Numbered from the stretch's first letter, positions 23,529 through 36,090 are shown. The stretch: 64,000 nt of DNA from Aspidiotus rigidus (GCA_035079385.1 JAVHKY010000004.1:21131001-21195000), one strand, 5' to 3'. Made by a program: numbers and translations. The notes: generated from the letters alone by a model not told the origin.

Positions 23529-24154
23529 CAAGTTTGGTGAACCGAAAAACATCAAAGTTCCCATCCCCCCCCCCCCACACCTTGTGCTAAATTTTTTTTA
23601 GCAGAATCGGTTTTTCGCAAATGTCCCAAAAAATTTGGGCTCTATGAAAAAAAATCTTTAGACAAAGAATATTTCTCATAAAATTTGTTACATTTTAGTG
23701 TACTCGAACTTCGTTGTAAGTTTAATTATAAGCTCAAATAGTCCGCACAAAGTTGGAACACTACGGAAGAAATTTTTTTTTTGTTGGAAATATCTCGATA
23801 ATTCGAAAAATTTTGAACAAAAAGTGTTCCTCGTGAAATTTGCCACGGAATGGACTACCTCAACTTTCTACGAAAGCTGGTTAAAATTTCGGAGCTATTG
23901 GAAGCAAATTAAACTTTTTCAAAAACCTCGCAAGATCGAGCTCCAATTAGAAAAAAAATTGAAGAAAAAAAATGTCATCTGCGAGATTTTCTTCAAAATT
24001 GAGTATCTGTATTTTGTTTCAGAGTACGCTGAAAGCACCGAGCTCGTGAAAGGAAATCGATTTTTTGAATAACTCTAATAATCGAATTTCAATTTACAGA
24101 TATTTCAAACAAAAAGTGTTCCAAGTGTTCCTCGTAAAATTTAATCAATATAGA

Positions 24155-24350
24155 GCAGAAAGTTTGTCTGTTTGTCTGTCTGTCCTCTTATAACTCGAGA
24201 ATCGCTGTACATATCGACTTGAAATCTTCGCCACACAATTGTATTATTCCAGAGCCACTTTTAAGCCATAAATAGAAATTTTAGCTTCCTTAGAAAGAAA
24301 AACTCTTATTAAAAATTGTGCCCTCGCTGTACGCGTCACTTGACCCGATT
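24155..24350 (+). repeat. Dispersed repeat, uninterrupted copy
   Basis: Counterpart of 15,745-16,080. It includes the intact empty-site sequence CTTAGAAAGAAAAACTCTTATT where the other copy has a hairpin between two target copies. Confidence 0.6.
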
Positions 24351-24884
24351 TGATTCATCAAAGGAAGGTACCTACAAGCAATTGTCGACTGTATTTCTCT
24401 CCTGCCTTCACATCCTGTTTGCGACTGGCAAAATATTGATGGACTAGTCCGTTTTTCGCTGCAATACAACCTTCACGTGTCAAGTCCCACACAGATATCT
24501 ACTCAACACACGGCTGGAGGTCAGGTGCGCCAAAAGCGCGCTACCAACCGCTAGTTTACCATAAAATGACCCTTCCTCGACATCCTTGAAAAACTCTACC
24601 CTTACAATATCTACATGTTGTCCAATATTTTTCTCTTACGTGGTAACTGCATCGCGACGACTTTTTCGGTACAGTATTAGTGTAGTATTTCCATTGTCAT
24701 AAAAGTGACAACTTTCGGACAAACTTTGGAGGGAAGTTCAGACGGGTTGTATAATAATAAATTTCACGAAGAGTATTTTTTTTCCAACAATTTTTAACAG
24801 GGAACCTGTTTTATGGGAGGCTATTTGAGAAATCTGCCGTGCGCCGTCCGCCGTCCGCCGTCCTGCGAAAAACTTGAAAAAATT

Positions 24885-25310
24885 TCGACCCTCGAGCCAT
24901 ATATGATAGGAGGGGGAGTGGGGGACTTAGAAAAATTTCGACTCTCGAGCCATATATGATAGGAGAGGGACTTAGAAAAATTTCGACTCTCGAGTCATAT
25001 ATGATAGGAGAGGGACTTAGAAAAAATTTCGACTCTAGAGCTATAGATAATAGGAGGGGGACTTAGAAAAATTTCGACTCTCGAGCCATATATGATGGAA
25101 GAGGGACTTGGAAAAAATTTTGACTCTCGAGCTATAGATGATAGAAGGGGGGACTTGGAAAAAATTCGACTCTCGCGCCATATGTGATGGGAGAGGGACT
25201 TAGAAAAATTTCGACTCTCGAGCTATATATGATAGGAGGGGGACTTGGAAAAATTTCCACTGGCACTGTCGAGCTATCATATATAGCTCGAGATTCGAGA
25301 AAAATTTACA
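24885..25310 (+). repeat. Minisatellite, ~46-bp unit, about nine copies
   Basis: The unit is TTCGACTCTCGAGCCATATA followed by TGATAGGAGAGGGACTTAGAAAAAT. The first copy is expanded (AGGGGGAGTGGGGG). The last copies near 25,260-25,300 are inverted or disrupted (GAGCTATCATATATAGCTCG palindrome). A short GCCGTCC repeat precedes it at about 24,840-24,866. Confidence 0.88.
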
Positions 25311-26219
25311 CTCTCAAACTATATTATACTAGGCTTATTCTTATTGAAGCTCGATTTTTAATGATATTCGCGAAGAATCATTAATTGTCTCTCAAATACT
25401 CATAACTATCAAGCACTTGTAGACTGACGATGAAAGATAGATAGTTGTAAATTTCACGGGGAACACTTTTTGTTTAAAACATCTTTAAATTTGAGTTCGA
25501 TTATTAGAGATATTCGAAAGAATCGATTTCCTTCCAAAAGCTTGGCGTTTTCATCGTACTGTGAAACAAAATACAGATAGTCAATTTTGAAGAAAATTTC
25601 GCAGATGACATTTTTTTCTTTAACTTTTTCTAATTGGAGCTTGATCTTGCGAGGAATTTGAAATGCTTAATTTGCTTCGGAAGATTCAAACTAGTCCATT
25701 CTGTGGCAAATTTCACGAGGAACACTTCTTGTTCGAAACTAGTTTTAATTAAAGCTTGATTTTTCGAGATATTTCTCAAAACAATTTTTTCATCCGAAAT
25801 CTTCCAACTTTGTACGAATTTTTGAGCTTACAATTGAATTTACAACGAAATTCAAGTAGCAAACTTTACGAGGAACATTTTTTGGCTGAGGACTTTTTTT
25901 CATTGAGTCCAAATTTTTCGAAATCTTCGCAAAAAAACGATTCTAGGGGGCTAAAATGCGCCACAAAAAATTTAGCACGAGGTTTGGGGTGGGAACTTTG
26001 ATATGTTCTTCGGGACACCAAACTTGACCATTTACAATAATTTTCCCTAGTGTACCCCAAAATGTTTGCGAGACCATTTTTTGTGTGTCAATCGCCTGCA
26101 CTAGTCGTATGTGTCGTAAACTGGTCCAGAAATAATTTTTTACGGTCAAAACTTCAGGACTTCGAGTATACTCGTTTTTTGGGTCGCAGAATCTGAATAA
26201 GGTAGCAGTGTTATCATGC

Positions 26220-27790
26220 AACTTCGACGAACATGTTTTTCATTAAAAAAACATTTTTCAAGGAAAAAATATTGTTTTCATTTTTTTTATGAAAATGTTA
26301 TCATTTTAGTCATGTTTAGGATCGATTTTGTCACTAAACTGTAACAGACATGTCTTTCACAAAAAAAAAAAACATGTTCTTTAAGGAAAAAACTTTTTTT
26401 TTTTTTTTTTTTTTTTGTGAAAATGTGTTTTTTATAATACATGAAGCGAAAGTGCTGCGTATCGTGTTCGTTTTTCGTAGCGAAACATGCCGTTATCAGA
26501 ACCGTGGCGAAAATGTTTTACCCGTGGCGAAAATCAAGTCAGTGGTGCCATTCGAAAAATTTGTAAATATTCTTTTTGAACGATAACCAATTTAAATTGT
26601 AGGCCCAAGTGTTCCTTTCACTACATGTATTATAAAAAGTACTGTTTGTAATTTGTGTCGAAAACAAACGATATTGGAACTCGCTTATCCACACTCGCTT
26701 TGCTCGTGTGGCTACACTGCGCTCGTTCCAATATTGTTCGTTTCGCCACTTATTACAAAATGTACTATTTTATATGTATTGGATTACTGAATCCTAATTT
26801 GGCAAATCCGTGCTACCAAACTATAACAAACATGTTTTTCACAAAGAAAAAAAAAAAAAAAAGTTTTTATGGGCAAAAACCATGTTTTTTGTTTCTTTTG
26901 TGAAAATATTCTATTTCTGTATTGAATACTTTAAATATAAATTTGGCAAAAATTTTGCAACCAAACTGTAACAGACATGTTATTCACAAAAAAAGCATGT
27001 TTTTTAAAGAAAAACTAGTTTCTTTTTTGTTTTTTTTTTTTTTTTTTTGTTTTTTTTTTTTTTTTTTTTTTTTGTGAAAATGTGTTTTACTTATGTATTG
27101 GATTACTGAATCCTAATTGGGCAAATCCTTACTACCAAACTATAACAAACATATTTTTCACAAAATAAAAAAAAACTAGTTTTTCTTTAAAAAACAGTTC
27201 ATTTTTTTGTGAATAACATGTCTGTTACAGTTTGGTAGCAAAGTTTTTGCCAAATTGATATTCAAAGTATTCAATACAGAAATAGAATATTTTCACAAAA
27301 GAAACAAAAAACATGGTTTTTGCCCATAAAAACGTTTTTTTTTCTTTTGTGAAAAGTATGTTTCTTATAGTTTGATAGTAAGGATTTGCGAAATTAAGAT
27401 TCAAAGTATCCAATACAGGGGTAAAATACTAACATTTTCACAAGAAAAACCAAAAATATGGTTTTTGCTCGAAAAAACTTCATTGTTTTTATTATTTTTT
27501 TTTTGTGAAAATGTGTTTTACTTATGTATTGGATCACTGAATCCTTATTTGGCAAATCTTTGCTACCAAACTATAACAAAAATTTTTTTCACAAAAAAAA
27601 AATAATAAAAATAATAAAAACAATAAAGTTTTTTCGAGCAAAAACCATGTTTTTTGTTTTTCTTGTGAAAATGTTAGTATTTTACCCCTGTAATTGGATA
27701 CTTTGAATCTTAATTTCGCAAAAATTTTGCTACCAAACTGTAACAAACATGTTTTTCTAATGTTTTCTAGTTAAAAAACATGATTTGTTG
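26220..27790. repeat. A/T-rich cluster of interleaved inverted repeats
   Basis: A module with ACCAAACTATAACAAACATG, TTTTTCACAAAAA and TGTGAAAATGTGTTTTACTT, plus TATTGGATTACTGAATCC, recurs in direct orientation near 26,800, 27,110 and 27,550. It is inverted near 27,220-27,440 (CATGTCTGTTACAGTTTGGTAGC, AGTATTCAATACAGAAATAG). At least two hairpins result: about 26,870-27,010 with 27,210-27,330, and 27,355-27,505 with 27,585-27,740. Long T and A runs are present. No coding capacity. Confidence 0.75.
26655..26751. mobile_element. Hairpin MITE with CTCGCTTTGCTCG centre
   Basis: GAAAACAAACGATATTGGAAC (26,660-26,680) pairs with GTTCCAATATTGTTCGTTTC (26,724-26,743). The loop has a nested palindrome, CCACACTCGCTTTGCTCGTGTGG. 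Confidence 0.7.
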
Positions 27791-28780
27791 TGAAATTCTG
27801 CAAACAATCATTTTGTGGACCATTGGATCTAAATTTGATAGTAATTCTACGGTATTATTTCAACAAATATATTTTTTACAAAAAAATAATATGTTTGCTT
27901 TAGGGACAAACAATTTTTTCAAGAGGAAAACATTTTTCCATGAAAATGAGAGTCATTCTATATTTTGTTATACGAGCTTAAATTCTATTCAATTCACTCT
28001 TATCATTAAGGACTGTATTATCACGCAGCTGCAACGACGGCAGCAGCGTAGTTCGACCACTACCGCCAACTGCCGATGTTCCTTTCAAATTTCGTCACGA
28101 ACTCGTGTTATTTATGAATTATAACTCTACTATTGGCGTACACTGGCAGCTAAAGTTTCCATTATCTAAAAGCTTATACTCCAACGAATCAAGCTTTGAT
28201 TCTCGAATGACGCGATATATCGCAATCTATTGGTTCTAGCACATGAAGTTTCTACTTTTTACGTCCAGTTAGTTGGGTTTGTCACTTGAAAATAGTGTTT
28301 TCCGGGATAACTATTCAAATTCCAATCTCAGAAATTATTTCATTCGAAAATAGAGATTTCAAGGGGGAAAAGGAAGAAGAAGAGAAAAAAAAGTCGATGA
28401 CAATATCAGTTTTGAAGCCAGAATATAGAATTAGAATAGTATATGCCTATATTGAGCACTTTTCTCATAGTTTATATTGATTCTTTGGAAAAAATAAGGA
28501 ATAACTGTACGAACAATAGTATTCTGGTGGAAGTACTGTAATATTCTGTTCACCTACATTCTTGAGAACAATTCTACATAAAAATATGGGTACTTCTCGA
28601 TAACTTTTTCTTGAGGGTTTGATCGCAGTCTGGACGAGTGTGATGTCGTTACATTGAAAACCGCATGAATGGTACTCGGGAGCTTATATGTATATAAGAG
28701 AAGAGAAATTTGAAAAGAATTAGATCACATATATGCCTTTGGGCGTCTGCGAAATAAATAGGAGGAAGGAGTTTATATAT
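27791..28780. other. No recognisable gene
   Basis: AT-rich sequence without motifs that I can assign. Short frames (27,780-28,124; 28,286-28,480) are low-complexity. Confidence 0.4.
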
Positions 28781-29475
28781 TTATGGCTTTGAAGCGCGGA
28801 AAGTGATGTTCCAAGGACTGATCTTCTCCTTTGATAAATATTTCTCATCTATATGGTATCTCAGACTCCGGCTGAAAATATACCAGAAGTCCGACGCCGC
28901 TGTGACACCATAAGCAGTACGAGTTATAAGGACGTTAGCAGCGAAGTTGCCAGTTACCAGTCCACCTACAGATAGCTGAGAGACCATTCCGGTGGCTCCT
29001 GTCAAAAGGCAATGCCAGTCACTCGTTGGGGACACCTCCCTCCAGTTGAAACTGACAATGAAGGTGGCTTTGTGCTACAAGGCCGAAATGTATCACCGGC
29101 CGAAGTAATCAAAGCAAAGACGCCATCACTGAAGAATGGGACAAAGTCTAGAAAAGTAAAACGCCGAAAAAGAGGCCCCAGAAACTATTAAGAACCACAA
29201 CTCCTCTTACCTTCTCGACATCACAAGCCATATCCAACACGGCTGCTTCAAATTCTACCTTGAACAGGCTAAAAAACTTCAAACTCTGTCCCGCTCGTGG
29301 CTTTGACAAGTATGAAACTGTCGAACTTGTGATCACCAAATGCCTTCGGTTCGCAGTCGGACGTCCAATGAACTGGGATCAACTTGAAGAGTACCCATCT
29401 ACTCTACATGCAGAAACTGACGCTGAAGTTGTGGAAGACCGAGAACCCACACTTTCCGCATCAAATTGGTAAGTC
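28781..29475 (+). pseudogene. Possible decayed coding region of unknown type
   Basis: Plus-strand reading shows protein-like stretches separated by stops and shifts: TRWGHLPPVETDNEGGFVLQ near 29,020-29,080, and CPARGFDKYETVELVITKCL to LSASNW at 29,287-29,471. The second ends at GG/TAAGTC, so the frame stops inside a possible splice donor (TTG|GTAAGTCG at 29,470). An AG acceptor-like CTACCTTGAACAG precedes it at 29,268. I do not recognise the family; it could be a relic gag-like ORF or a small exon. Confidence 0.25.
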
Positions 29476-29479
29476 GACG

Positions 29480-30248
29480 GCTAATCATACCAGACAATCG
29501 CTCCTAGTTGGTGAACAACTCTAACCCACTAGGCAGGGATTCCTCTAAACTTCAAAATGCCATCGAGCGGTAGCTGATCATCTTCAATACGCCATGGGGT
29601 CGTAGCTGACTTCCAACCACTTAAGACCACAAGGACCTTTAGGTAGTACATATTCAACTTTGTATTAATATTCACACTCACCACGCCCTGTTGTCGGGCC
29701 TAAAACAGCTTGGATTGTCGCCATATTTCCTGTTACCATTGGCGAAAAATGGAGTACTGAGCAAATGGTGCGGATCATCATTTTCTTCTATTTCAGCGTA
29801 GAATAAGATACTGATAATTAAATAACATACTGTACATAATAACATCTATCAACAATGTATATTATAACATTCTGCCCACACGAGTCCCCCGTCTTGGACA
29901 ATATGTGCGCGGCGCATTTCCTGTGACACTCTCTCCTCCCTCTGACCTCGAGGCCGCTGTCTAGAGAAATTCACGCCAGAGAAGAACTAACCCTAAGAAT
30001 TATACTTTCCCTCTCCGTCTCTCTACTACCCACTGGATAGGTATAAAAGTACCACTAATCCACAAGTTTCTCTTCTCAGCTGTCATCTGAGGTTACTGTC
30101 TGTCTAAACTATGTTCAGGCCAGCTGGGAAGATGAATACAAGCCGGAGTATGATAAGGGGATGTAGATAGGTCTCTGTGGGCGACTTTTGAACATAAAAG
30201 CAATAGATAAGCTACAATAGTTTCGATTTGTTCCAGAGTGGTGCGACA
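29480..30248. other. No recognisable gene
   Basis: Unassigned sequence between the possible relic and the palindrome. Confidence 0.35.
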
Positions 30249-31289
30249 CATTTCAACAAAACATATAACACGCAAAAAACAAAAATACCCGAGTCGCAAA
30301 TTTAATTAATGCAAGCGACGGTCATCGGCAACTGAATACAGACTACCAAAGAAAGAAAAGAAAAAAGGATTTGAAATACGTTATGAACGTAAGTCAAGTA
30401 TTTAGAAGTAAAAATTATGCGTCGTCATTATCATTGTCATCATTATTATTATGATTATTACCGTAAATCAAATCGGAGAGTATGAAAGAGAGGATATCTT
30501 CGTTTACTGTAAGGAAGTTTTTATTGAAAATGTTTTTTTTTATTTCTAGGTTCTCCAGTGCAGCGCTCTTCTTTTCAGAGTCTTCTTCGTGCAAAAGACG
30601 GAAAAGTGTGACTTTTGGCCCCACAATTTACATAGGACAAACAGGTTGGAAACTAAAAGAAAGAGTTTCGGAACATGATCGAGCTGCTCGTTTACATTCC
30701 TCTGAGATAGACAACTCTCTCCCCGTTTTGCCAAACATATCCTGGCGTCAGGGCATACTTTTAACAAAGTACAGGAGTTCTTTTCAGAGTCTTCCTACAG
30801 GCACCTGTTACTTTGTCAAATATAATGAGCGGCGGCAAGGGGGAGGGGGTGTTCCATCTCAGAGAAATGTATTCAAGTACCTCGATCATTTTCTGAAGTT
30901 TCCAACCATTGTGGGGCCAAAAGTCACACGTTTCCGTCTTCCGCTGAAAACGAGTCTGAAAAGAAACGCACTGTACAAAAGAACCTATAAATAAATAATG
31001 TTAAAGAGGCCATTTTCAATACAAACTTTCGCACACTAGACTAAGACATCCCCTCTTTCTACTCGCCAATTTGATGTACGGTAATAACCAAAATAATAAT
31101 GACAATGATGATGAAGACGCATAATTTTGACATGTGGATACTTGACTTATAACGCTGTTCAAATACTCTATTCTTTTCTTTTTTCAGTAGTATATATTCA
31201 GTTGATAATGACCGTCGGTCGAAAACGTTTATAGCTTGCATTAATTAAATTTGCGATTCGGGTATTTTTGTTTTTTTGTGTTATGTATA
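30249..31289. mobile_element. 1-kb palindrome built from a PLE 3' end (GIY-YIG fragment inside)
   Basis: Arms of about 440 bp: CGCAAAAAACAAAAATACCC...TTAATTAATGCAAG on the left is inverted at 31,239-31,285. TTTGATTTACGGTAATAAT-type and TGTGACTTTTGGCCCCA blocks also pair. The left arm encodes, on plus, the nuclease core IYIGQTGWKLKERVSEH (30,627-30,680) and, on minus, a PLE C-terminus-like ALENLEIKKN (30,570-30,540). The right arm ends with GACCGTCGGTCGAAAACG, like PLE 3' tails. Coding parts are therefore rearranged relative to each other; no functional protein remains. Confidence 0.75.
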
Positions 31290-31479
31290 ATGATCAGATA
31301 AGGTACATAATATAAGTTGTGAAAACCCTTTGCAGAGATCAATCTCCCTGCGAGGACTAGGTTCTAGTGATACTTATTTTTCCAAAATAAATACGCTCCA
31401 CCGGGTACGTCCGGATTGAAGACCCCTCCCCAAAGAAGGAGAAAGGAGGTTTACCTAGGTCTGGGCCCGGGCTCGAAAA

Positions 31480-33640
31480 GATGCTCATCCAATGGCGTCA
31501 TCAGACTACCTCTAGTCTTTTTAGATTGACTAGCTACCTTGCTCACTGGTATTTTTTAGCCTATTATAAGCGATGCTTTGTAAAAAAAGCACGGAAGATC
31601 CAAACCGTTGGGGACCAGAATAATACTAGTGCTTTCTATAAGGCCATCAGTATGGTGTATGGACCAGCTTGGAATAGAAGCTGCCCAATTAGGAGTAAAT
31701 AGGGTATCCTTTCAAAACAGGATAAAGATATCAACGAACGTTGGAGAGAATATTATCAAGAATTATTAAACACATCATCGCTAATAAGCCAACAAACAAC
31801 CAACTATGGAGGAAATTCGAAATGCACTCTCCAAAATTAAAAAATAATAAAGCACCAGGGTGCGATGGGCTCCCGGCTGAAATCTACAAATGTGGCAGGT
31901 CTGACCTAATAAACCGAATAAGCATATTGATTAAAAACATATGGGAGCAAAGTAAATCTCCAGCAGACTTCAAGAACTCGCTAATCGTCAACATCTGTAA
32001 AGGGAAAGGTGACAAATCTGATTGCATCAACTATCGTGGAATCTCACTTCTATGGGTCGCTGGTAAAATTCTCGCAAAAATCATCTACAATAGGCTCCTA
32101 TTAAATGAAGGTTTTTCACATAGGCACGTAACGAGCGAACAAAATTTAGTTTCAGAGGAATGAACTATTTAATTAAATAAAATGGTAAATTTTAGTCACG
32201 AAACAGAAAAAACAATAAAGTTGAAAAATTTTTTAGTCACGAAACAGAAATAAAGTTAGATAAAATGGTAAATTTGGAAAACAAGATACGAAAACCGAAA
32301 AATGAGTAAAATTTTGAGTAAAAGAGTAAATTTTGAAATAACGACACCAAATATAAACTAAGAAATTATGAAATATAAAAGTAAAATAATAAGAGTAAAT
32401 TAAATCGGTCAGAAATAAATTCGAAAACAAATAGAATGGACTAGAAGAGGAGAGGTAAACTGAGAAAGGAAACTAAATTTTATATAACTACGACCGGTTT
32501 CGACCGTGGCGGGACGATCATCCCCTACCTGCCCTGGAAACAATTCTGCCAGAAAGTCAAGCCGGATTTAGACCCAACAGGAGCACCGCAGATACGATCT
32601 TTGCGATGCGGCAACTTCAAGAAAAAGTCAGATAGCAACACTCCAATCTGTTTGCCATCCTCGTGGACCTGAGGAAGGCGTTTGACATGGTGAATAGGGA
32701 AGCACTTTGGTAAGTTCTACCCAAGTTCGGGTTTTCTTGAAACTCATAAGTATCTCTGTGACCTACATAAAAGAAATATAGCCAAAGGCATTGTTGGAGG
32801 AGACACTACAGAAGGGTTTCAGATCTCTAATGGAGTAAGAGAAGGCTGTATTCTGGCACCACTCTTGTTTAATATAATATTCATGACGTCCTTTCTTGGG
32901 CACTACAGGACCGCGGCATTGGTCTAAAATATAGATGTGACGATGGGCTACACAACCTTGCGCGCCTAAAAGCACAAGGAAAAGTTCACCAGCGCTTTCT
33001 AACCGAGCTGCATTATGCCGATGATCTCGTTGTTTTGGCTACCTCCGAAGAAGAAGCTCAAAGAATGATGGATGCATTATAGTTATGCGCTGCAGTATTC
33101 CAATACCAACTACAGCAATGGAGTCAACCTTAAATATCAGTGGTAATCCTATAGAGACAGTAGACCAACTCAATTATCTGGGAAGCCCTGTTACCTCCAG
33201 CGGAGATCTCCACGCTGAAATCAGCCACTGTATTCAATGTGCTTCATTTGCCTTTGAGAACCCACTAGCAAGGAACCAAATGAGGTGGATCGGCCATGTA
33301 TAGCGGATGAGCGAGGATCGTATCCCAAAGCGATGACGCATGGAAAGCGCTCAACCGGTGGACAGAAGAAGTGATATAAGGATGTAGTCCACTCTATTAT
33401 GAAAAAAGCTGGCATCAAGGACACTTGGGAAAAAACGCGCCAAGACAGATCGAGATGGAGGACCATATGTTACAATAACCAGGGAACATTCAGCACTACG
33501 GGTCTCTCCAGAAGAAACAATAACAGCGAAGCCTTCACCTGCCCCGAGTGCCAACGCGTAATAAGATCTAGGATTGGTTCGGTGAGCCACCGACGTATGC
33601 ATGACAGGCAACGGCAACAGATTCCGTGAGATGGAGAAGC
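31480..33640 (+). pseudogene. LINE retrotransposon (YADD reverse transcriptase, C-terminal CCHH motif), decayed
   Basis: LINE ORF2 fragments in order, frames shifted. The pre-RT linker is ARKIQTVGDQNNTSAFYKAI (31,591-31,650). RT N-terminal motifs follow: NNKAPGCDGLPAEIYKCG (31,846-31,899), NYRGISLLWVAGKILAKIIY. After an insertion, LPESQAGFRPNRSTADTIFA and DLRKAFDMVN appear (32,545-32,695), then NGVREGCILAPLLFN, and an intact LHYADDLVVLATSEEEA (33,010-33,060). The thumb RNQMRWIGHV and tail finger CPECQRV...SHRRMH (33,539-33,600) end it. Stops and shifts are frequent. The CCHH tail is typical of a LINE lineage widespread in invertebrates and fishes. No nuclease domain is visible upstream, so it is 5' truncated. 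Confidence 0.85.
32100..32540 (-). mobile_element. Insertion in the LINE RT, PLE-like 3' end on minus strand
   Basis: RT homology stops after IIYNRLL (32,100) and resumes at LETILPESQ (32,540). The intervening AT-rich DNA ends at ACTACGACCGGTTTCGACCG...GATCATCCCC. Read on minus this is GGGGATGATC...CGGTCGAAACCGGTCGTAGT, a GATGATC/GGTCGAAAC arrangement like PLE 3' ends elsewhere in the window. No clean target duplication is found. Confidence 0.5.
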
Positions 33641-36090
33641 GATAGATCCTCGATAACGAGGAAGCCTGACGACAACGACGACGACATGCTGCACGTTCGC
33701 CCTAGTAAAATGAAGGCTGATACAAATCGTGAAGTAGCAAGGATAAAAACTTTTTCCAAGTCCTTAAAGAAGGTCAAGATCAGGCTCGATGATAATTGAG
33801 TAGATCATGATTAGTATTATGCTTATAATAGCCTATATTATATTTGTTCCCTGAAGTAGATCAAGGTCACTCACATCATACCACACTCCGGGTGAAGATT
33901 ACGGTTATTGATGACGCCATCGACCACGTCATGCAGACTGACCTTCAGCTTAGATGATAATTGAAAACGAAAAAAAATCCTCCTCACACAGGTTTCCTGT
34001 TCGCCTCAATCTACGGAGTCATAGTCAATGAAAAGGAGCCCGCAAGGGAAATGGGTGATGACTCATTCCAGAAATTTTATACAGAGCGTATTACCGAACT
34101 CATTTGAATTTCCGAGACAAATGACACGTGGGGTTTGTCTTATAACACATTTAACTCCATTTAATGATATTTTAGTGTACACTGAGGAAAAATTTTTCCA
34201 GTTTGTTTTTCGATTCTGTACTTTACACACACTTATTACGAACGGCACACATTCTTCAGATGAACTAAGATCAATAAGACCGAGAATCAGACTGGCCTTC
34301 ATGATCTTACATTCAAAAATGGATTTTTAGAAGCTTCGAGCGGAAGAGGAAAACTCGGAACCATTAAAAAACCGTTTTAGCAACGAGTCGAGTACAAAAA
34401 ATTCGACCCTTTTCATCAAGTCGGAAGCAATATTTGCCTTTAAAGATTACACTGCAGTGCTTAGCGGTTATCCTTTTCTTTGAAAGTCACGGAAGAAGGG
34501 ATATTTTTAGGAAGATCCGCCTACAGCCAAGAAAATAGCCTCTTATAATACTGATGAAATACAAAATGCAAAAATAATAATCGTTTATTAATCTTCTTCG
34601 TAAAATTAAAAAAAAAGAAAAGACGAGAAAAGAAAAAAAAAAATCCATTGGTAAATACTGCACAATATTCATACGCAGTGCTAAAAAACAGTTTCTATAA
34701 TTATTGTATCATAAAAGAGAGATCTATCAAACTGATGACAGCTTAAGAGTATCAAAATGAATTATCCATAAAAAAAAATTTGACATAATGTTCATCGTTT
34801 TGTAAAGAAAATATACAACGACCTAAAATACATAATATAGGAATATTAAAATATTAGGCCTAAGTAATACAATTAAAAAAAAAAGTCACGATCGCACAAA
34901 GTACGTGCAGTAATTTTTAAATATTAAAAATTAGAGCTCCGAAATGAAAGGAAAAATTTTTGTACAGAATTGGATGAAAAAGTCGTTGTGATATACGATC
35001 CTTTAATACTACGTATAATACTAAAAAGTATTATATAATTTCACCTCTACTGGAATACTCGAGGTTAGGAATTGGAGAGGGAACAAAAACTACAAAGTAT
35101 TAATTAAGAAATTAAGTAAGGTACCTAGTTCGAGGTATTTGTGAATTTAGAATGTACAACTGCAGTTATCTAAAGAACACAATATACTACTCCCGAAAAA
35201 TTCACGTACGAGCATTTCATCTCCTGAGGTAAGTAAAAATATATATATATCTTTTGTCTTCAATTGGTAACATTTCCCGATTTTAGACCAAAATATTGAT
35301 AAACAATAACTACAAAGTAGACTGATGACTTCTTGCAGGTCGTATCTAAATGATCACTAGAAAAACAACTTGTCCAGTCTCTCTCTCGGTTTTGTCCTCA
35401 TTCCATACCTCCTCTACGGAGCTGAGGAAAGAAGCAAACTATCAATTTGTGGCCTCGCCAACCTTCCTCCTTTTCTTGAGTATCAACACGCTCAATTATT
35501 AAGATGAACAACAATTCTCAACAATGCTTTATTAAAATTTACTCATCATAACGAATCTAAAGGTAGAAAATTGTGGAAATATCGGCTATAATAAACTCAT
35601 CGAAAATCTTCCTGAATAAAACTCATCATCTTCAAGAGTCTAGTAGTCTCACTCCTGAACTTTTTTTCATATTCTTCTTTTGCTTCTAGTTGAATTTCAT
35701 GGCTTGAAATTATTTTCCATTTTACGGAGTTACTAAAAATGTCTTCACAGGTTGCATCAAATATCATTAATTCCTGTCAACTCAAAATCGACCAATCAGT
35801 AAAAACAAATCAAAAGTATCGGAGAGGAATGACTTACCAATTTTGAATTTACTAGAGGTTTTCTGGACACAGGCCTCTCTCGTCATTTGATCAGCTACAC
35901 ACACTTTTTAGATACAGACCTGTATTTCACTACATAAGATTATTACTAAGAGTAAAAAAGGAACTTCTCTTACATCTCCATCTCAGAGACCTTCTGAAAT
36001 TCATCGAGGTAACATCAAAGGATAGAATGACAATTCTTCTAACCTTCAACACAAACGTACAATTGGCCCCAGGAATCTCAATTCCATTAC
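33641..36090. other. AT-rich; probable 3' UTR/downstream region of the minus-strand gene, otherwise unassigned
   Basis: The minus-strand gene stops at 36,091, so its 3' UTR must lie to the left. A possible AATAAA-like signal (TTTATT on plus, about 35,528) is not distinctive. The 100-codon plus-strand frame at 34,028-34,330 has no motif. Nothing else is recognised. Confidence 0.35.

Larger units (their letters stand above)
23529..26030. mobile_element. Large inverted-repeat (foldback-type) element, ~600-bp arms
   Basis: The left arm (AAGTTTGGTGAACCGAAAAACATCAAAGTTCCC ... AACAAAAAGTGTTCC, about 23,529-24,150) is the diverged reverse complement of about 25,430-26,030 (GGAACACTTTTTGTTTAAAA ... 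GGGAACTTTGATATGTTCTTCGGGACACCAAACTT). Internal landmarks also pair: ATGTCATCTGCGAGATTTTC with GAAAATTTCGCAGATGACAT, CCTCGCAAGATCGAGCTCC with GGAGCTTGATCTTGCGAGG. The ~1.3-kb spacer holds a dispersed repeat and a minisatellite. The 124-codon frame at 23,698-24,072 lies in an arm and has no motif. Confidence 0.8.

Noticed and set aside
23698..24072. 124-codon frame rich in F, K and E
   Set aside because: It lies wholly in one arm of a large inverted repeat, has no motif, and its inverted counterpart is not open in the same way.
24885..25310. CRISPR-like array
   Set aside because: Repeats are contiguous 46-bp units without unique spacers, in a eukaryotic context.
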